A stretch of DNA of 64,000 bases from Hevea brasiliensis (GCF_030052815.1 NC_079502.1:2418001-2482000); one strand, 5' to 3'. Counted from the stretch's first letter, positions 36,877 through 48,720 are shown. Translations and numbers: made by a program. Notes: generated by a model not told the origin, from the sequence alone.

Positions 36877-36907
36877 ATGTCATTCGGCCTAGGAAAAAAA
36901 ATTTTCT

Positions 36908-36994
36908 TTCAAGGTAAAATTTCTAGCGCCATGGCAGACTTTGCATCTCTCATCAGCCTTGATTTGTCATATAATGAACTTGAGCTCGATGGAG
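36908..36994 (+). pseudogene. LRR-RLP gene fragment cut off by a retrotransposon
   Basis: One frame reads QGKISSAMADFASLISLDLS and continues as an LRR, matching residues near 393-420 of the intact RLP ([20 protein letters not shown]). Only about 28 codons remain. The right edge is joined, through a duplicated 17-bp stretch, to a 5'-truncated gypsy LTR. Confidence 0.85.
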
Positions 36995-37009
36995 GAACTT
37001 GAGCTCGAT

Positions 37010-38654
37010 GGTAGCTCAGAAAATTATGATTCTTTTTGCATTAGCTTAGTAATATTGCTAAGGATCGCGAGGTAAAATTTTAGAATTTTTAGAGTTTATT
37101 TGGATAGTTTTTGCAAAAAGAGTCAATTACAAGGACTAAATTGAAATTTTACATATTGTGATGGATGACTGTTTGGATGGGCCCAGGAGGGGCTGTGTGA
37201 TGTGATTGCATTGTGAGTGTATGATTTGTGAATATAGAAGTGCGTTTTGAGCCCTTTTGTAGGTTGGATAGGTCCTAGGTATAGGGGAGACTCTGCCAGA
37301 TTTTCGGCACGACTTAGGACATATTTGGTCTTTTCTTAGTTTGTACTGAGTCAAATTTATTAAATGATTGAAATAAAATTGTCAGGTGAGTCGACCTTCT
37401 TCCTCCGCCACCGCCAAAGGACCTGCCAAGTCTGTGAGTAAAATATTAATTTTAATTGTAATTTCGATATTATTATATGTTCAAGCATGCCCATGCATCA
37501 CTTATATGCATATATCTATGTAGTTAAATTCTAGGCACGTTTTATGTTGCATTCACAACTGTTAAAGTGCCATGGATGTTGTTGTGGTAATTTGGAGCAG
37601 TGTGCGTGCGTTGGCGTGCGTGTGATGTGGTGTTGGCTATGGATAGGACGGGTAGTCACGGCTTGAGATCTTCGTTGGGACCCGGTCCTTTGGGGTAGTC
37701 ACGGCTTGAGTTCTTTGCTAGGGCTCCGATTTGGTTTATTAAGCGAAACTACGGCTTGAGTTCTTTGCTGGCACAGGTTGGATTTAAGAGAGCTGTATAG
37801 GGGATCAGCTCCCATATATTATGATTGATATTACTGGGTGTGTGAGTGCTCCAAATTACCTTTTTGCTGTTATGATGTGAAAATATTACTGATATTGTAT
37901 TTCACTCTACAGGGTGCATTAGTTTTAGATAGTTATAGATATTATGGTTAAAATTGATATTTTACTCTCTGAGTCAAACGCTCACTCCTGTTCAATATTT
38001 TTCCAGGCCACAGGAGGATATTTTTGAGGTTAACCTGCTTTTCTCCGTCGCAGGTCATTTATTAATGTTTGTATAAACCTGTTAACTCTAAAATTTTCGT
38101 ATGTGTTAGAAATATTTATTTGATTTGGGTCTGTAATATAAATTGTTATTTTAGACCTGTAAACTTATTATTTTATGCATGTTGATGGACTGGATGAGGG
38201 AGCAGAGCTCCCATTTATTTTATGTTGTTATGAATATGTGGAGGGTGAGCTGAGCTCTCCAAATGATTATATATTGTATTTACAGGTCGGGTGAGTCAAA
38301 AACTCCCCGTTGAAAGGTCCATTTTATGCATGTTGATGGACTTATTATTTTATGCATGTTGATGGACTGGATGAGGGAGCAGAGCTCCTATTTATTTTAT
38401 GTTGTTATGAATATGTGGAGGGTGAGCTGAGCTCCCCAAATGATTATATATTGTATTTACAGGTCGGGTGAGTAAAAAACTTCTCGTTGAAAGGTCCATT
38501 TTATGGCCGGACTCTGTCAGGTTGAATTCTTGAAATTGGGCCCAAATGGGCCTTAGAGTTGGGTTAAGGAATAGTTAGGTTTACTACGGGCCTCGCGGGC
38601 TTTGGGATGGCCCAAGTCCTAGTGCCGATCTGGCCCATAGGTTGAGTCATGACA
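37010..38654 (+). mobile_element. 5' LTR (5'-truncated) of a Ty3/gypsy-type element
   Basis: This is the reverse complement, at moderate to high identity, of the solo LTR at 14879-17478, from about 16350 back to its TGTCA end. It ends GTCATGACA and is followed after 4 nt by the primer-binding site. Roughly 1 kb of the LTR 5' part (U3) is missing at the junction with the LRR fragment. Confidence 0.88.
38164..38517 (+). repeat. 177-bp tandem duplication within the gypsy LTR
   Basis: Two adjacent copies start CTTATTATTTTATGCATG at 38164 and 38341. The solo LTR has a single copy of this region, so the duplication is specific to this element. Confidence 0.85.
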
Positions 38655-38658
38655 AATG

Positions 38659-38670
38659 TGGTATCAGAGC
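38659..38670 (+). promoter_or_regulatory. Primer-binding site (tRNA-iMet) of the gypsy element
   Basis: TGGTATCAGAGC, complementary to the 3' end of initiator tRNA-Met, lies 4 nt downstream of the LTR end. Confidence 0.92.
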
Positions 38671-38882
38671 TTAGGCTCCAGATTCATAGGGAAAATTTGT
38701 TTAAATTGTTGGGAAGAGTCTAATAGGAGTCACATGCGAAAAAATAAGGTCCACATTCGTCTTGCATTGTCATCTTTGCTTCTAGTTTCTGCTTCATATA
38801 ATTATGTATAAATATGAGTCTATAGAGCTGTGTAACATGCTGTTTTGAATTTTATGGGCTAATGCTGCTGAATTTCAGGAAA

Positions 38883-38991
38883 ATGCGTAGAAGCAGGAGA
38901 GCTGCCACTGCACCAGAACCAGATGTGCCTGACGAGGTGTCAGCACAGGATGAGGCGCCTGCCCCGAGGAGGCGGGGTCGGAGGCCTAGAG
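38883..38991 (+). pseudogene. Start of gypsy gag, truncated by the Athila insertion
   Basis: From ATG 38883 the frame reads MRRSRRAATAPEPDVPDE and continues Arg/Pro/Glu-rich, typical of the disordered N-terminus of chromovirus-like gag. It ends at 38991, where the Athila LTR begins; the remainder would lie beyond the right end of the window. Confidence 0.7.
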
Positions 38992-39998
38992 TGATGTGGC
39001 CCAACCGCAAGTGCACGAGTCGTACAAGTAGTATAGAAAAGATATCGTTCCCACGAGGAGTTGTGTTAATGATTGAATTTTTGATATAAAAATTTTGACT
39101 AATTTGAACTATTTTTGAAATTAAAGCAATAAATTGATGGATATTGAAGTATGAATTATATATGTGTAAAATTAATGATCTATTCAACAAAGTAATGATT
39201 AAACTAAATTTGCATCAAATTAAAATAAGCAAATTGAAGATTTAAAATGGTAAGCAATTAAATTCAATTGGAAATTAACAATGATAAAAAGGCGATTCCG
39301 GAGTTCGAAAGTTCATATTCAAGCTATTTTGGGATTTTAAAATTAGTTATCAAATCTTATGAAACTTATAGGTTTTAAGGAGATTAATTCTTAAATCCTT
39401 TAAATACCCTTTCGAGTGGGATAAAGAATGCCTTAATCAATCTAATCCTACTTTCGTGGAGTTAGAGTTAATCAAGACCCATTAAGTTCCTTAATTAATC
39501 TGTAAATCCTCTTAATCCTTAGTCTATTTCTAGATCTAAGTTAATTAAGTCCAATTTCTTGATTATCTATCACAAGGTTTTCTCCTTTCGGTGCCTCAAC
39601 TATGGATTAAGAACAACACTTAATGGGATCCTACATTAAGCATGTCATTAAGCACACAAGAAATGAATAAAACTCATTAAGACCACAAAATATGGATTAC
39701 CGAATCAAAATCCACAAAATATCTCAAATATTGCATCCCAACTCCAGAATCTAATGAAAACTACTCACTATCCATAATATTTACAAGATATTCTGAGTTA
39801 ATATGGAAATAAAGCTTTAATCTAAGCTAAGAAACAAGAAACCCAACACTAGAAAGGTAGGAAATATGCAAGAAAAGAAGGAAAATTCCAAATCTGGCTG
39901 GGAATGGTGGGAGTGACGTTTTTGACTCTTCAGCTGCTGCTCCTCTTTCTTTTCCTCTTTTCTCTCCTTTCCTCTCTTTTCTAAAATGGGATAAGGGT

Positions 39999-40007
39999 CT
40001 ATTTATA
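39999..40007 (-). promoter_or_regulatory. TATA box of the Athila LTR
   Basis: The minus strand reads TATAAATAG. The same position in the solo LTR (58711-58719) is identical, supporting it as the LTR promoter. Confidence 0.75.
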
Positions 40008-40101
40008 ACTTTTTCTGACAAGGAACCCTAAAATGGTGTGTTTGAGGTGTGATTTTTTGAGGGAATCTTCTGCCAGCTCATCAATGATATCTTTATGGGA
40101 C

Positions 40102-40322
40102 TGCATAAGTTATGCAGTCCCTTATGCAGTTTTCGGCTGGTTTCTGGCTCTCTGTGTTAAACTGCATGAGCAAGGTGCAAGACTGCATAAGTTATGTATA
40201 ATTCTGTGAGGCTGCATAAGGGAGACACGAATCTGCATAAGTTATGCGGCAACTTATGCAGATTTCGGCAGGTGCTTGGGACATTGTTTCTTCTCCTTAT
40301 GCAGAACTGCATAACTTATGCG
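40102..40322 (-). promoter_or_regulatory. Palindrome cluster upstream of the Athila LTR TATA box
   Basis: Versions of TGCATAAGTTATGCA start at 40102, 40184, 40234 and 40308, with extra half-sites TTATGCA between them. In element orientation they lie about 95-325 bp upstream of the TATA box. The solo LTR has four at the matching places (58824, 58894, 58944, 59018), with identical 50- and 74-bp spacings for the last three. Confidence 0.75.
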
Positions 40323-40599
40323 GCAAGTTATGCGCAATTTGGCCAATGCATACTTCAACTTTGAAACTTGTTTTTGACATCTTTGGCTGCAGAAATCACT
40401 CCTCAATGGTAAAATTTCTTTTTAGTCCCTCAAAAACACCATTTTACCTACAAAACAAAGCAAAATTACAAATTAATTCAAAAAGTGGCAATTATGAAAA
40501 ACTATCTAAATAACTAATGAAATTAGCTAAAAGTGATTAATAATCAAGTAAAATGGCTATAAATTTAAACCTAAATGACTATGCAAAATGTATGTATCA

Positions 40600-40613
40600 A
40601 ATACCCCCAAACT
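40600..40613 (-). promoter_or_regulatory. Polypurine tract of the Athila element
   Basis: The minus strand reads GAGTTTGGGGGTATT directly before the LTR start TGATACATAC. This is the expected position for plus-strand priming. Confidence 0.75.
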
Positions 40614-41024
40614 CAAGCTTTTGCTTGTCCTCAAGCAAACTTTAAAATATAATGCAATTTTTAGGGGTGCCTTATCCAAAGAGCTATGAAAATCACCTAT
40701 TAAAGTAACTTAACACACCTTTAGCCACACCAACAATCCATATACCCATCCTTCAAAATGCAAAGAATTTAATGCTTATCCAAGCTTTCACTGCTTAGCC
40801 ATCAAGTCAATTATCATTCAAAATTTCCAAACCAACCAATCAAAAGAGAGAGTCATGCTCAAAAGGAATTCTAGGACAATCAACAGTCAAAGTGTCTCTA
40901 AATAGAATGATGGAATTAAATTAATGAATGGATAATTTTCTAATCCCATAGGCAAATTCCCTACTCCTATCTCCACTAATGTAGCAAGTACTATCAAGAG
41001 ATCAAAGGTCTTTTTAGGGATGTA
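40614..41024 (-). other. Athila 3' non-coding region, distal part
   Basis: Non-coding sequence between the PPT and the copia insertion. It continues at 50967 after the copia element. No gene is seen. Confidence 0.7.
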
Positions 41025-41029
41025 ATGGG

Positions 41030-43133
41030 TGTTAGTAGTATGCCCTAGAGCATATCATTTAGTATGTATCTTGTACATATTTTTAATAATAAAAGGCATT
41101 TCCACTTTTCCGTTTACATAATATATTTATGTGTAATAGAAAAGGTCCATTGATATTTTGTTAGAAATATTATTCTTAAGTTGTTAAGAATATGAGTGAC
41201 AATATTTCTAGCACAAAGTATCATAAATAGGTTCACAATCGAGGATACTTCATAATAAGGACATGACTTATCCAGAAAGATTGTATTCATGTTTGTTCCC
41301 AAGTTATTTATATGAGATATAAATAAGATGGAATGGTGAGTCTCATGCCATATAACAAACATGATAGGCACTTATAAATGATAAGTAGGCCGAACCGGTG
41401 ACACTTATGACAAGCACATGGAGTTTACTCTTGTCAATGTTTTGTCATAAATCATATCAGTGCATATAATCTTTAGACCTGAGATAGCACGGTTATCTTG
41501 TATATAGGTAGTTTGAGTTTGATACTGCTTTCATACTTGTACTATGTATGGGTATATGGGCATGTGTTGGCTCCTGCTAGTTATATATGGAGGTAGGTGT
41601 TGATCAAGATGGAATCTGTTCCTCTAAGTAAATAGAGATAAAATCCTATGATCATTTAATTGTTCTTGATGTTTCAAGTTCCTGGCCAGGACAGATAGAT
41701 TTATTCAGAAAAGAGTTTCTGATGAGAAAAATCTTTTAATCAAGAACTGGAATTAAAAGAGAACATAATATTCATAGCAAATGGAGTTTGACATAAACCA
41801 TGACTCCAGCTTGAGTTGGGATTTTGTAACAGAGAGATTCTAGTGCATGGTAACATATGATTATAGGTTCATTTAAGGTAAATCTTATTACTAATTGGGT
41901 GGCCATGGCATGCTATGCTAGGTGTTAACCATGGTCTATGAGGTTCATAAAATGATTTAGAGAAATCATTTATGGTAAGAAAGAGTTCTGATGATATTAA
42001 GAGTTGATATCATGTCTCATTGCCAATTAGTGATGAGCCTAGTAAGTCACACACATACACAAGTTATCACCTATTTAAATATGATTTAATTAATTAATTA
42101 AAGAGTTTAATTGATTAATTAAATAGATTTGGTTTGCAATAAAATTGCAAAGTCCCTAGCATGACTTGAAACCAAATCTAGATTATTGGATGTGTAGTAT
42201 AAATTAAATTTATATTTAAAGTGTTTAAATATGAATTTAATTGATGAGAAATTAATTAATAGAGATTAATTAATTAATTTATATTTGATATAAATTAATT
42301 AGAAGAAGAAAATAATTATTTTGGGTTAAGAACTCAAAATTAAGACATAGGGGCATTTTGGTCATTTCACAGTGTGACACGTGGCACCATGAGATGGTGA
42401 CACATGGGATTACACATAAGCTTGCCAAATATTTTTAATCATGTAAGATGATTAAAATCAAGATTAAATATAGGTTTGACACTTGGCACAATGTGATTGG
42501 GTCACTTAAACCTAGAGCTAATCAAAAGGTGACATGTGGCTAGGGTTTAATGTGTTAACCTAGCTATTTAAGTGTGGTTATGAATGGAAAACATAACCAG
42601 CAGCCTCTCCTCTCAATTGTCACGCCACTTTGAGCCTCTCCAGCCATTCTTCTTCATCTCTCATCAATTCAAAGAGATTAGCCATCAATCTCTTGAATTA
42701 AGAACACTAGAAATTGTTTCTAGTGTCATGTTTACATCACTAATCTCTTAAAAGGCAGAACTTGAATTTCTAATTAATAGAAAAGGCTTTAGAAGCTGTT
42801 CAAGGGCTGCCATAGGTGTTCTTGGTGTGGACAAGCTAGAGGGACAACATCTGGTGTCCTGAAGACGAATCTCAAAGGCGCAGACACGCAAAGACATCAA
42901 GAGGTTAGTGTAATCGTTCTTGATTTAATCTAGGGTTCTAAAATTAATCTGATTAATTTTAAAATCTTAAATGGCAAATACAGATCCAAAAACATATTAA
43001 AAGAGTTTTAATATGTTGTTTATCATTGAAATCAAATAGATAAAAATAAATCTTGCATGGTGCATGTGACCCTAGGTGAAAATTTTTGAATTCAATGGTA
43101 TAATCTTGTGTTTTTCACGCTTCCGTTCCTTCA
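41030..43133 (+). mobile_element. Copia 5' LTR (2104 bp)
   Basis: Starts TGTTAGTAGTATGCCC and ends CGTTCCTTCA. It is nearly identical to the 3' LTR; differences are mostly single-base indels plus a few substitutions. Confidence 0.95.
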
Positions 43134-43135
43134 AT

Positions 43136-43148
43136 TGGTATCAGAGCC
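43136..43148 (+). promoter_or_regulatory. Copia primer-binding site (tRNA-iMet)
   Basis: TGGTATCAGAGCC begins 2 nt after the 5' LTR. Confidence 0.95.
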
Positions 43149-43402
43149 ACTATATTTGCCATTTAGATTGTTGATTATATAATTTAATTGTGTGTTTGAT
43201 CATGAGATCAAGAGATTCATTGCTGGTTGGATCATGAGATGTGGCGCCACACATGGAGAAGCCACCATTGGTGGCGGCAACAATGGTTCCATGGGTGATT
43301 CAAGGTTTGGCTTTTAATTCTGCAATTGTTGTATGATCTAAGGCCTATTCTTTGACTAATTAAAGTGTTTAATTAGTTGTTTTAATCACACAATTAAATT
43401 AT

Positions 43403-43758
43403 GATTCAAATCAGAATTTTAAAAAATGTTTGAATGTGATTCAAATCTGAATTTTAAAAGTTGTTTGAATGAGATTCAAATCTGAATTTTTAAAGTTGTT
43501 TGAATCATATTTAAATCTGATTTTTTAAAACTGATTCAATAAAATTCAGATCTGATTTTTTAAAAAATATTTGAATGTGATTCAAATCTGATTTTTAAAA
43601 AAATGTTTGAATGTGATTCAAATCTGAATTTTTGAAGTTGTTTGAATGTGATTCAAATATGAATTTTTAAATTTGTTTGAATGAGATTCAAATCTGAATT
43701 TTTAAATTTATTTGAATCATATTCAAATCTTGATTTTTAAGTTGAATATGAGATATTC
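43403..43758 (+). repeat. 35-bp tandem array with a central palindrome in the copia leader
   Basis: Ten units repeat every 35-36 bp (unit landmarks at 43429, 43464, 43499, 43534, 43570, 43606, 43641, 43676, 43711, about 43742). Most contain TTTGAAT-NNN-ATTCAAA, an inverted repeat with a variable 3-nt spacer, followed by TCTGAATTTTTAAA. Confidence 0.9.
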
Positions 43759-44918
43759 AATTTAATTTAAGAATGTATGTTTTATTTAATTGTTAAATAG
43801 TGATATGCATGATGGATGATCATGGACTATAAAAGACCAATGTGATTGGATTTATTTCTTTTATGTTTCTTTGGGATTGTAAATTAATTAATTTATTTTA
43901 ATTTATTTTGGGCATGTATTATTAAGTTTGTAATATTTTTGGGTTGTAATTTCATTTATTTAAGTTCTTGTAAATTCGCCTTGGTATGCCAAGGATTACT
44001 ATGTAATATTGGATTGCAAGAAGTTCAAGGAGGTCAAGAGCATTGGTGGGACCAGTGGGAGGAATTCAATATCAAGTGTTGATTATGTACTCCTTCAGCA
44101 ACTCTTGTAAAATGAATGAATGAAATGCACCTAGGAATGCCCCGATTCAATTCTTGGTGGCTCGAATTGAATCCCTTAGAAAGTCCATGATCATACCATA
44201 TTTATCGCTTATCCATGAATGCATGAGATGTATGGGAATGTATGCAATTATATGATATATGCATGCTAAATGGATAATGTGCAAAGTGAGACCTTAATAG
44301 TAATTAGGATGGCTATAAAATCTTCCAAACAAATGATTAAGTTGTAAATGCTATAATTAAAGTAATTATAACATAAGCCCTCCATTGGGGCAATTATTTT
44401 AAGAAATTTTAAATAGTTGCATGAGATGCAATTAATTTAAGAGATTTTCTTAAGAATAATTGTTAAGCATGTGATGTTGTAAATATGTAAATGGTTTGGT
44501 GGCCAATATTGGATGTACCTGAGGACATTAAAATTATTTGCATAATTACTGGCTCAATGGGATCAACTTAACTAATGCAAGATAAGTCAATATTGGATGT
44601 ACCTGAGATTTTGAGCATTAGGGGCTAGCAAAAGGATTGAACCTCACATGAGATGTGATGGGCAAGGAGTTGCTCACTTATAGTTTATTGTAATTCCAAT
44701 AATGGATGTACCTGAGGATGATCAATAGAATTATAAGAATTTAATCACCCACTAGAAATCCATCCAACTAGGATTTCCGTTTTCTACTTTGGAAGTGTAG
44801 GATTCGCTAAGTTAGTGGGAGGACCAATTTGATTAAAAGACCATAATCATTTTGGTTAATTACATGATACATTTACTAATTAATCTGGTTATTTTCTGCA
44901 GTTAATTTTCTGATAAAA
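43759..44918 (+). other. Copia 5' leader, remainder
   Basis: Non-coding leader before gag. It contains three copies of GGATGTACCTGAG (44511, 44595, 44704). Long structured leaders between primer site and gag are usual in large plant copia elements. Confidence 0.7.
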
Positions 44919-45353
44919 ATGAGCACAAAACAACCACCACCATCCAATATCCTTGCAAGCATACTTGATCACAACAGGTTGACAGGACCTAATCTGTCTG
45001 ATTGGCTAAGAAATTTAAAACTTGTCCTGAACCTTGAACATATAGGATATGTTCTAGATTCAAATGTTCCTGGTCCCTTACCTCCCGAGGCCACACAAGA
45101 GGAACATGATACTTTGGACAAGTGGAAGGAGCATGATATGAGAGCTAAGTGTTACATGCTTGCTTCCATGAGTAATGAGTTACAGAAGCAACATGAGAAC
45201 ATGCAGAGTGCTAGTGAGATCCTCCTTCACCTACAAGAGTTGTATGGTGAGCACAAAGAGAATGCTAGGTATGAGATATCTAGACGGTTATTCCGTATGA
45301 GGATGTCCGAGGGACGTAATGTTGGGGATCATGTCCACAAGATGATTCGGTGA
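44919..45353 (+). pseudogene. Copia gag, N-terminal part (144 codons, truncated)
   Basis: The product begins MSTKQPPPSNILASILD and contains LTGPNLSDWLRNLKLVL and an LHLQELYG..ENARYEI segment, typical of the copia gag (UBN2-like) capsid domain. It stops prematurely after HKMIR. The rest of gag continues in shifted frames to the zinc knuckle at 45680-45721 (CFHCQQDGHWKRNC, a CX2CX4HX4C pattern). Confidence 0.88.
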
Positions 45354-47128
45354 TTGAGCGGTTGGAACATCTTGACTTCAACATGGATTTCCAACTACAA
45401 ACGGATTTGATCCTTGATCCCTTCTGAGTCTTTTGGGAATTTTGTGACAAATTTCCATATGACTAAACAGAATGCACCTTAGCTGAATTACTCAACATGT
45501 GGTTATTGCCCAAAAGAATATGCCGTGCAATAAAGGAAAAGAGGTAGTTTTGTTGCATCTTCTTACTGGAAAGTCCAACAAGAAGAAGGGCAATAAGAAA
45601 AAGAAACCTCGATTCTGGTCCTTCCAAGAAAATAGCTAAACAGAAAAGGAAGACTAAAGTCGATGAAGGAAAAGGAAAGTGTTTCCACTGCCAGCAGGAT
45701 GGACACTGGAAAAGGAACTGCCCAGAGTATCTTGCTGACAAGAAGGATACACCTTCAGAAGGTATGTCCATATCTTGTTATTTAGATTCTGATGATACTC
45801 ATAGTTCATCTACTTGGGTTTTAGATCTGGTGCAGTTCTCACATTTCTAATGATATGCGGGAACTAGCAAGCGATGGCGACTTGCGTTCTCAAGATATTA
45901 GAGTCCGGATTGGCAATGGCTCAAGCTGTTGAAGCTTTAGCCATAGGATCTAAATCTTTTTACATGTTTGGACATGTTTTGTGTTTGGATAATATTTTAT
46001 ATGTACCTGATGCTTTTAAGAACATCATTTCTATATCTAGTTTGACTAGAAATGGCTATGAATTTCAGTTCACAGATGATGTTTGCAATATTTATTTTGG
46101 AAATAAATATGTTGGTTGGGTTATATGAATGATGGTCTTTATTATTTGGATAATAATGATAAACACAAATTGAATGCAAGTGATCTAAAAGAATACAATG
46201 CGATGGTGAAAACTAACTCAAGTTCAAAATATATTTGGCACTTAAGGTTATGTCATGTTGCGTAAGATAGGATTTCAAAATTGGATAATATGGGGATTAT
46301 ATCATCATTGGGATCTGAGCCTACTCCAACTTGTGAATCTTGCCTTCAAGGCAAAATGACTAGATCAACCTTTGTTGGACAAGGGCTAAGAGTGAAAATA
46401 TTTTGGAACTAATACATAGTGATGTATGTGGTCCGTTTAAAGAAATGGCTAGAGGGCTTTCATTATTTTATTACCTTTCTTGATGATAAATCAAGGTTTG
46501 GGTATTTGTATTTGATGAAATACAAACATGAATCCTTTGAAAAGTTCAAAGAATTTAAATCAAGTAGAAAATCAAGCGGAAAAAATATTAAAGCTCTTGA
46601 TCGGATCGTGGAGGTGAATATTTGAGTCTTGAATTTGATGAATACTTGAGAGAGCATGGCATTGTTTCTCGACTCCTCCAGAACGCCACAATGAATGGTG
46701 TATCTGAAGGAGAAATCGTACCCTATTGGATATGGTACGTAGTATGATGAGCTATCTTGTCCAATCTCCTTTTGGGGATTTGCATTAGAATCACTTTATA
46801 TATTCTGAATATGATTCCATCAAAATCAGTTTCTTCCACACCTTATTATATATGTCATGTAAGAAAACCAAGTCTTAATCATTTTAAGATTTGGGGTTGT
46901 CCAGCTTATATCAAAAAGCTGAACACTGATAAATTGGAGACCAGATCAGAAAAGGTTCGATTTGTTGGATATCCTAAAGATAGTTTTGGATATTATTTTT
47001 ATTTGCCTACTTCACAAAGGTTGTGATAAGTAGAGATGCCACATTTCTTGAACAACGGTTTGTTCAAGAAGGAGGCAAAGGAAGGCAAATAGAGTTAGAA
47101 TTGGGGAATTTCGACCAACCAGCATCGG
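45354..47128 (+). pseudogene. Copia gag end, protease and integrase, fragmented
   Basis: Recognisable in changing frames are the zinc knuckle (45680-45721), a protease site degraded at STWVLD (one-base change after it destroys DTG), LYVPDAFKNIISISSLTRNG, an integrase zinc region (LRLCHV...CESCLQGKMTR) and the catalytic-core segment FITFLDDKSRFGYLYLMKY. Integrase C-terminal strings (LETRSEKVRFVGYPKDSFGY) end near 47020. Multiple stops and indels rule out a working protein. Confidence 0.85.
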
Positions 47129-47924
47129 ATGGATATAGATCCATCTAGTCAACCTATACCCATTGATGAAACATCTACACTGTTCCTCGTAGAACAACCA
47201 GGTATCTCACCCACGGTGAGATATGGTTTTCTTCATGAAGAAGAACAAGAGTTGTTTACTCATGAAGAAGTAGATCATGGAGATGATCCACTTACCTATG
47301 AAGAAGCTATATCAGATATAGACTCTTCAAAATGGATTGATGCTATGAAATCCGAGATTTATTCCATGTATAAGAATCAAGTTTGGGATCTTGTTGACCC
47401 ACGAAGGTATTGTACCTATAGGGAACAAATGGGTTTTCAAGAAGAAAATTGGTTACGATGGAAAGGTAGAGACCTATAAGGCAAGGCTAGTAGCGAAAGG
47501 GTTTCGCCAAAGGCAAGGAATTGACTATGAGGAGACTTTCTACTTTGTTGCCATGCTAAAATCAATTAGGATTTTATTAGCAATAGCTGCATACTATGAT
47601 TATGAGATTTGGCAGATGGATGTCAAAACAGCTTTTCTCAATGGATACATTGCAGAAAACATTTTCATGGAACAACCTAGAGGATTTGAATCCCAAGATG
47701 GTTCCAAAGTATGCAAGCTAAAGCGATCCATTTATGTGTTGAAACAAGCTTCGAGGAGTTGGAACATCCGTTTTGATGAAGCCATTAAATCTTTTGGTTT
47801 TATCAAAAATGAGGATGAGCCATGTGTATATAAGAAGGTTAGTAGCGATGCTATCACTTTCCTTGTCTTATATGTGGATGACATACTGTTGATGGGTAAT
47901 GATACAGGTATGTTGGCACTATAA
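47129..47924 (+). pseudogene. Copia reverse transcriptase, one frameshift
   Basis: The frames 47129-47479 and 47391-47924 cover the domain. Motifs seen are WIDAMKSEIYSMYKNQVWDL, KARLVAKGFRQRQGIDYEETF, QMDVKTAFLNGYI and LYVDDILLMGND with the YVDD catalytic pair. The frame changes near 47400-47430, between VDP and IGNKWVFKKK. Confidence 0.92.
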
Positions 47925-47932
47925 AGGTATGG

Positions 47933-48720
47933 TTGTCAAATACATTCTCCATGAAAGACTTAGGGAGGCAACCTATATTCTTGGGATTCGCATCTATAGA
48001 GATAGAGCGAAAGAATAATTGGTTTATCCCAAAGTCTATACTTGGAAAAGGTGTTAAAAGGTTTAACATGCTTGATTCCAAGAGAGGATTGTTACCGATG
48101 AGACATGGTATCCACCTTTCTAAAGAGATGTCTCCAAAGACACTGAAGAAAGAGATGAGATGGCCAGATTCCATATGCTTGGCTATTGGAAGTTTAATGT
48201 ATGCAATGTTGTGTACTAGGCCGGATATCGCATATCTTTATTAGTTTGACTAGCGGTATCAATCCAATCGAGTTTGGAACATGGATAGTCACAAGAATAT
48301 CCTTAAGTACTTGAGAAGAACTAAGGATTTATTCTTGATTTATGGAGGTAGAGACTTGCAATTGGATGGTTATACTGATTCTGATTTCCAATCAGATATC
48401 GATGATAGAAAGTCTACCTCTGGATATGTGTTCATTTGTAATGGAGGTGCGATCGGTTGGAAGAGTTCCAAAGCGAGCACGATTGCAGATTCCACTCATC
48501 GAGGTGAGTATATTCTTTGCATCGAGATCTTTGCAAAGGAAGCTGTTTGGATAAAGAAGTTCGTGACAGAACTTATAGTAGTTCCTTCCATTGAGTCAGC
48601 AGTTCCATTACACTGTGACAACAATGGAGCAGTCATATAGGCTAAGGAACCAAGGTCTCACCAGAAATCCAAACACATAGAAAGACGCTACCACATTATC
48701 AGAGAAATAGTTGGGTGAGG
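47933..48720 (+). pseudogene. Copia RT connection and RNase H, broken
   Basis: Segments 47933-48244 (LGRQPIFLGF; SLMYAMLCTRPDIAYL) and 48281-48720 (YTDSDFQSDIDDRKSTSGYV; HCDNNGAVI; SHQKSKHIE) carry the C-terminal RT and RNase H motifs. Stops at 48242 and 48638 interrupt them. Confidence 0.9.

Larger units (their letters stand above)
38992..40599 (-). mobile_element. Athila 3' LTR (1608 bp)
   Basis: On the minus strand it starts TGATACATACATTTTGC at 40599 and ends TTGGGCCACATCA at 38992 (TG...CA). The first 700 bp closely match 63291-64000, apart from a few substitutions and a short indel. It contains a TATA box and a cluster of palindromes in the U3 region. Confidence 0.9.
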
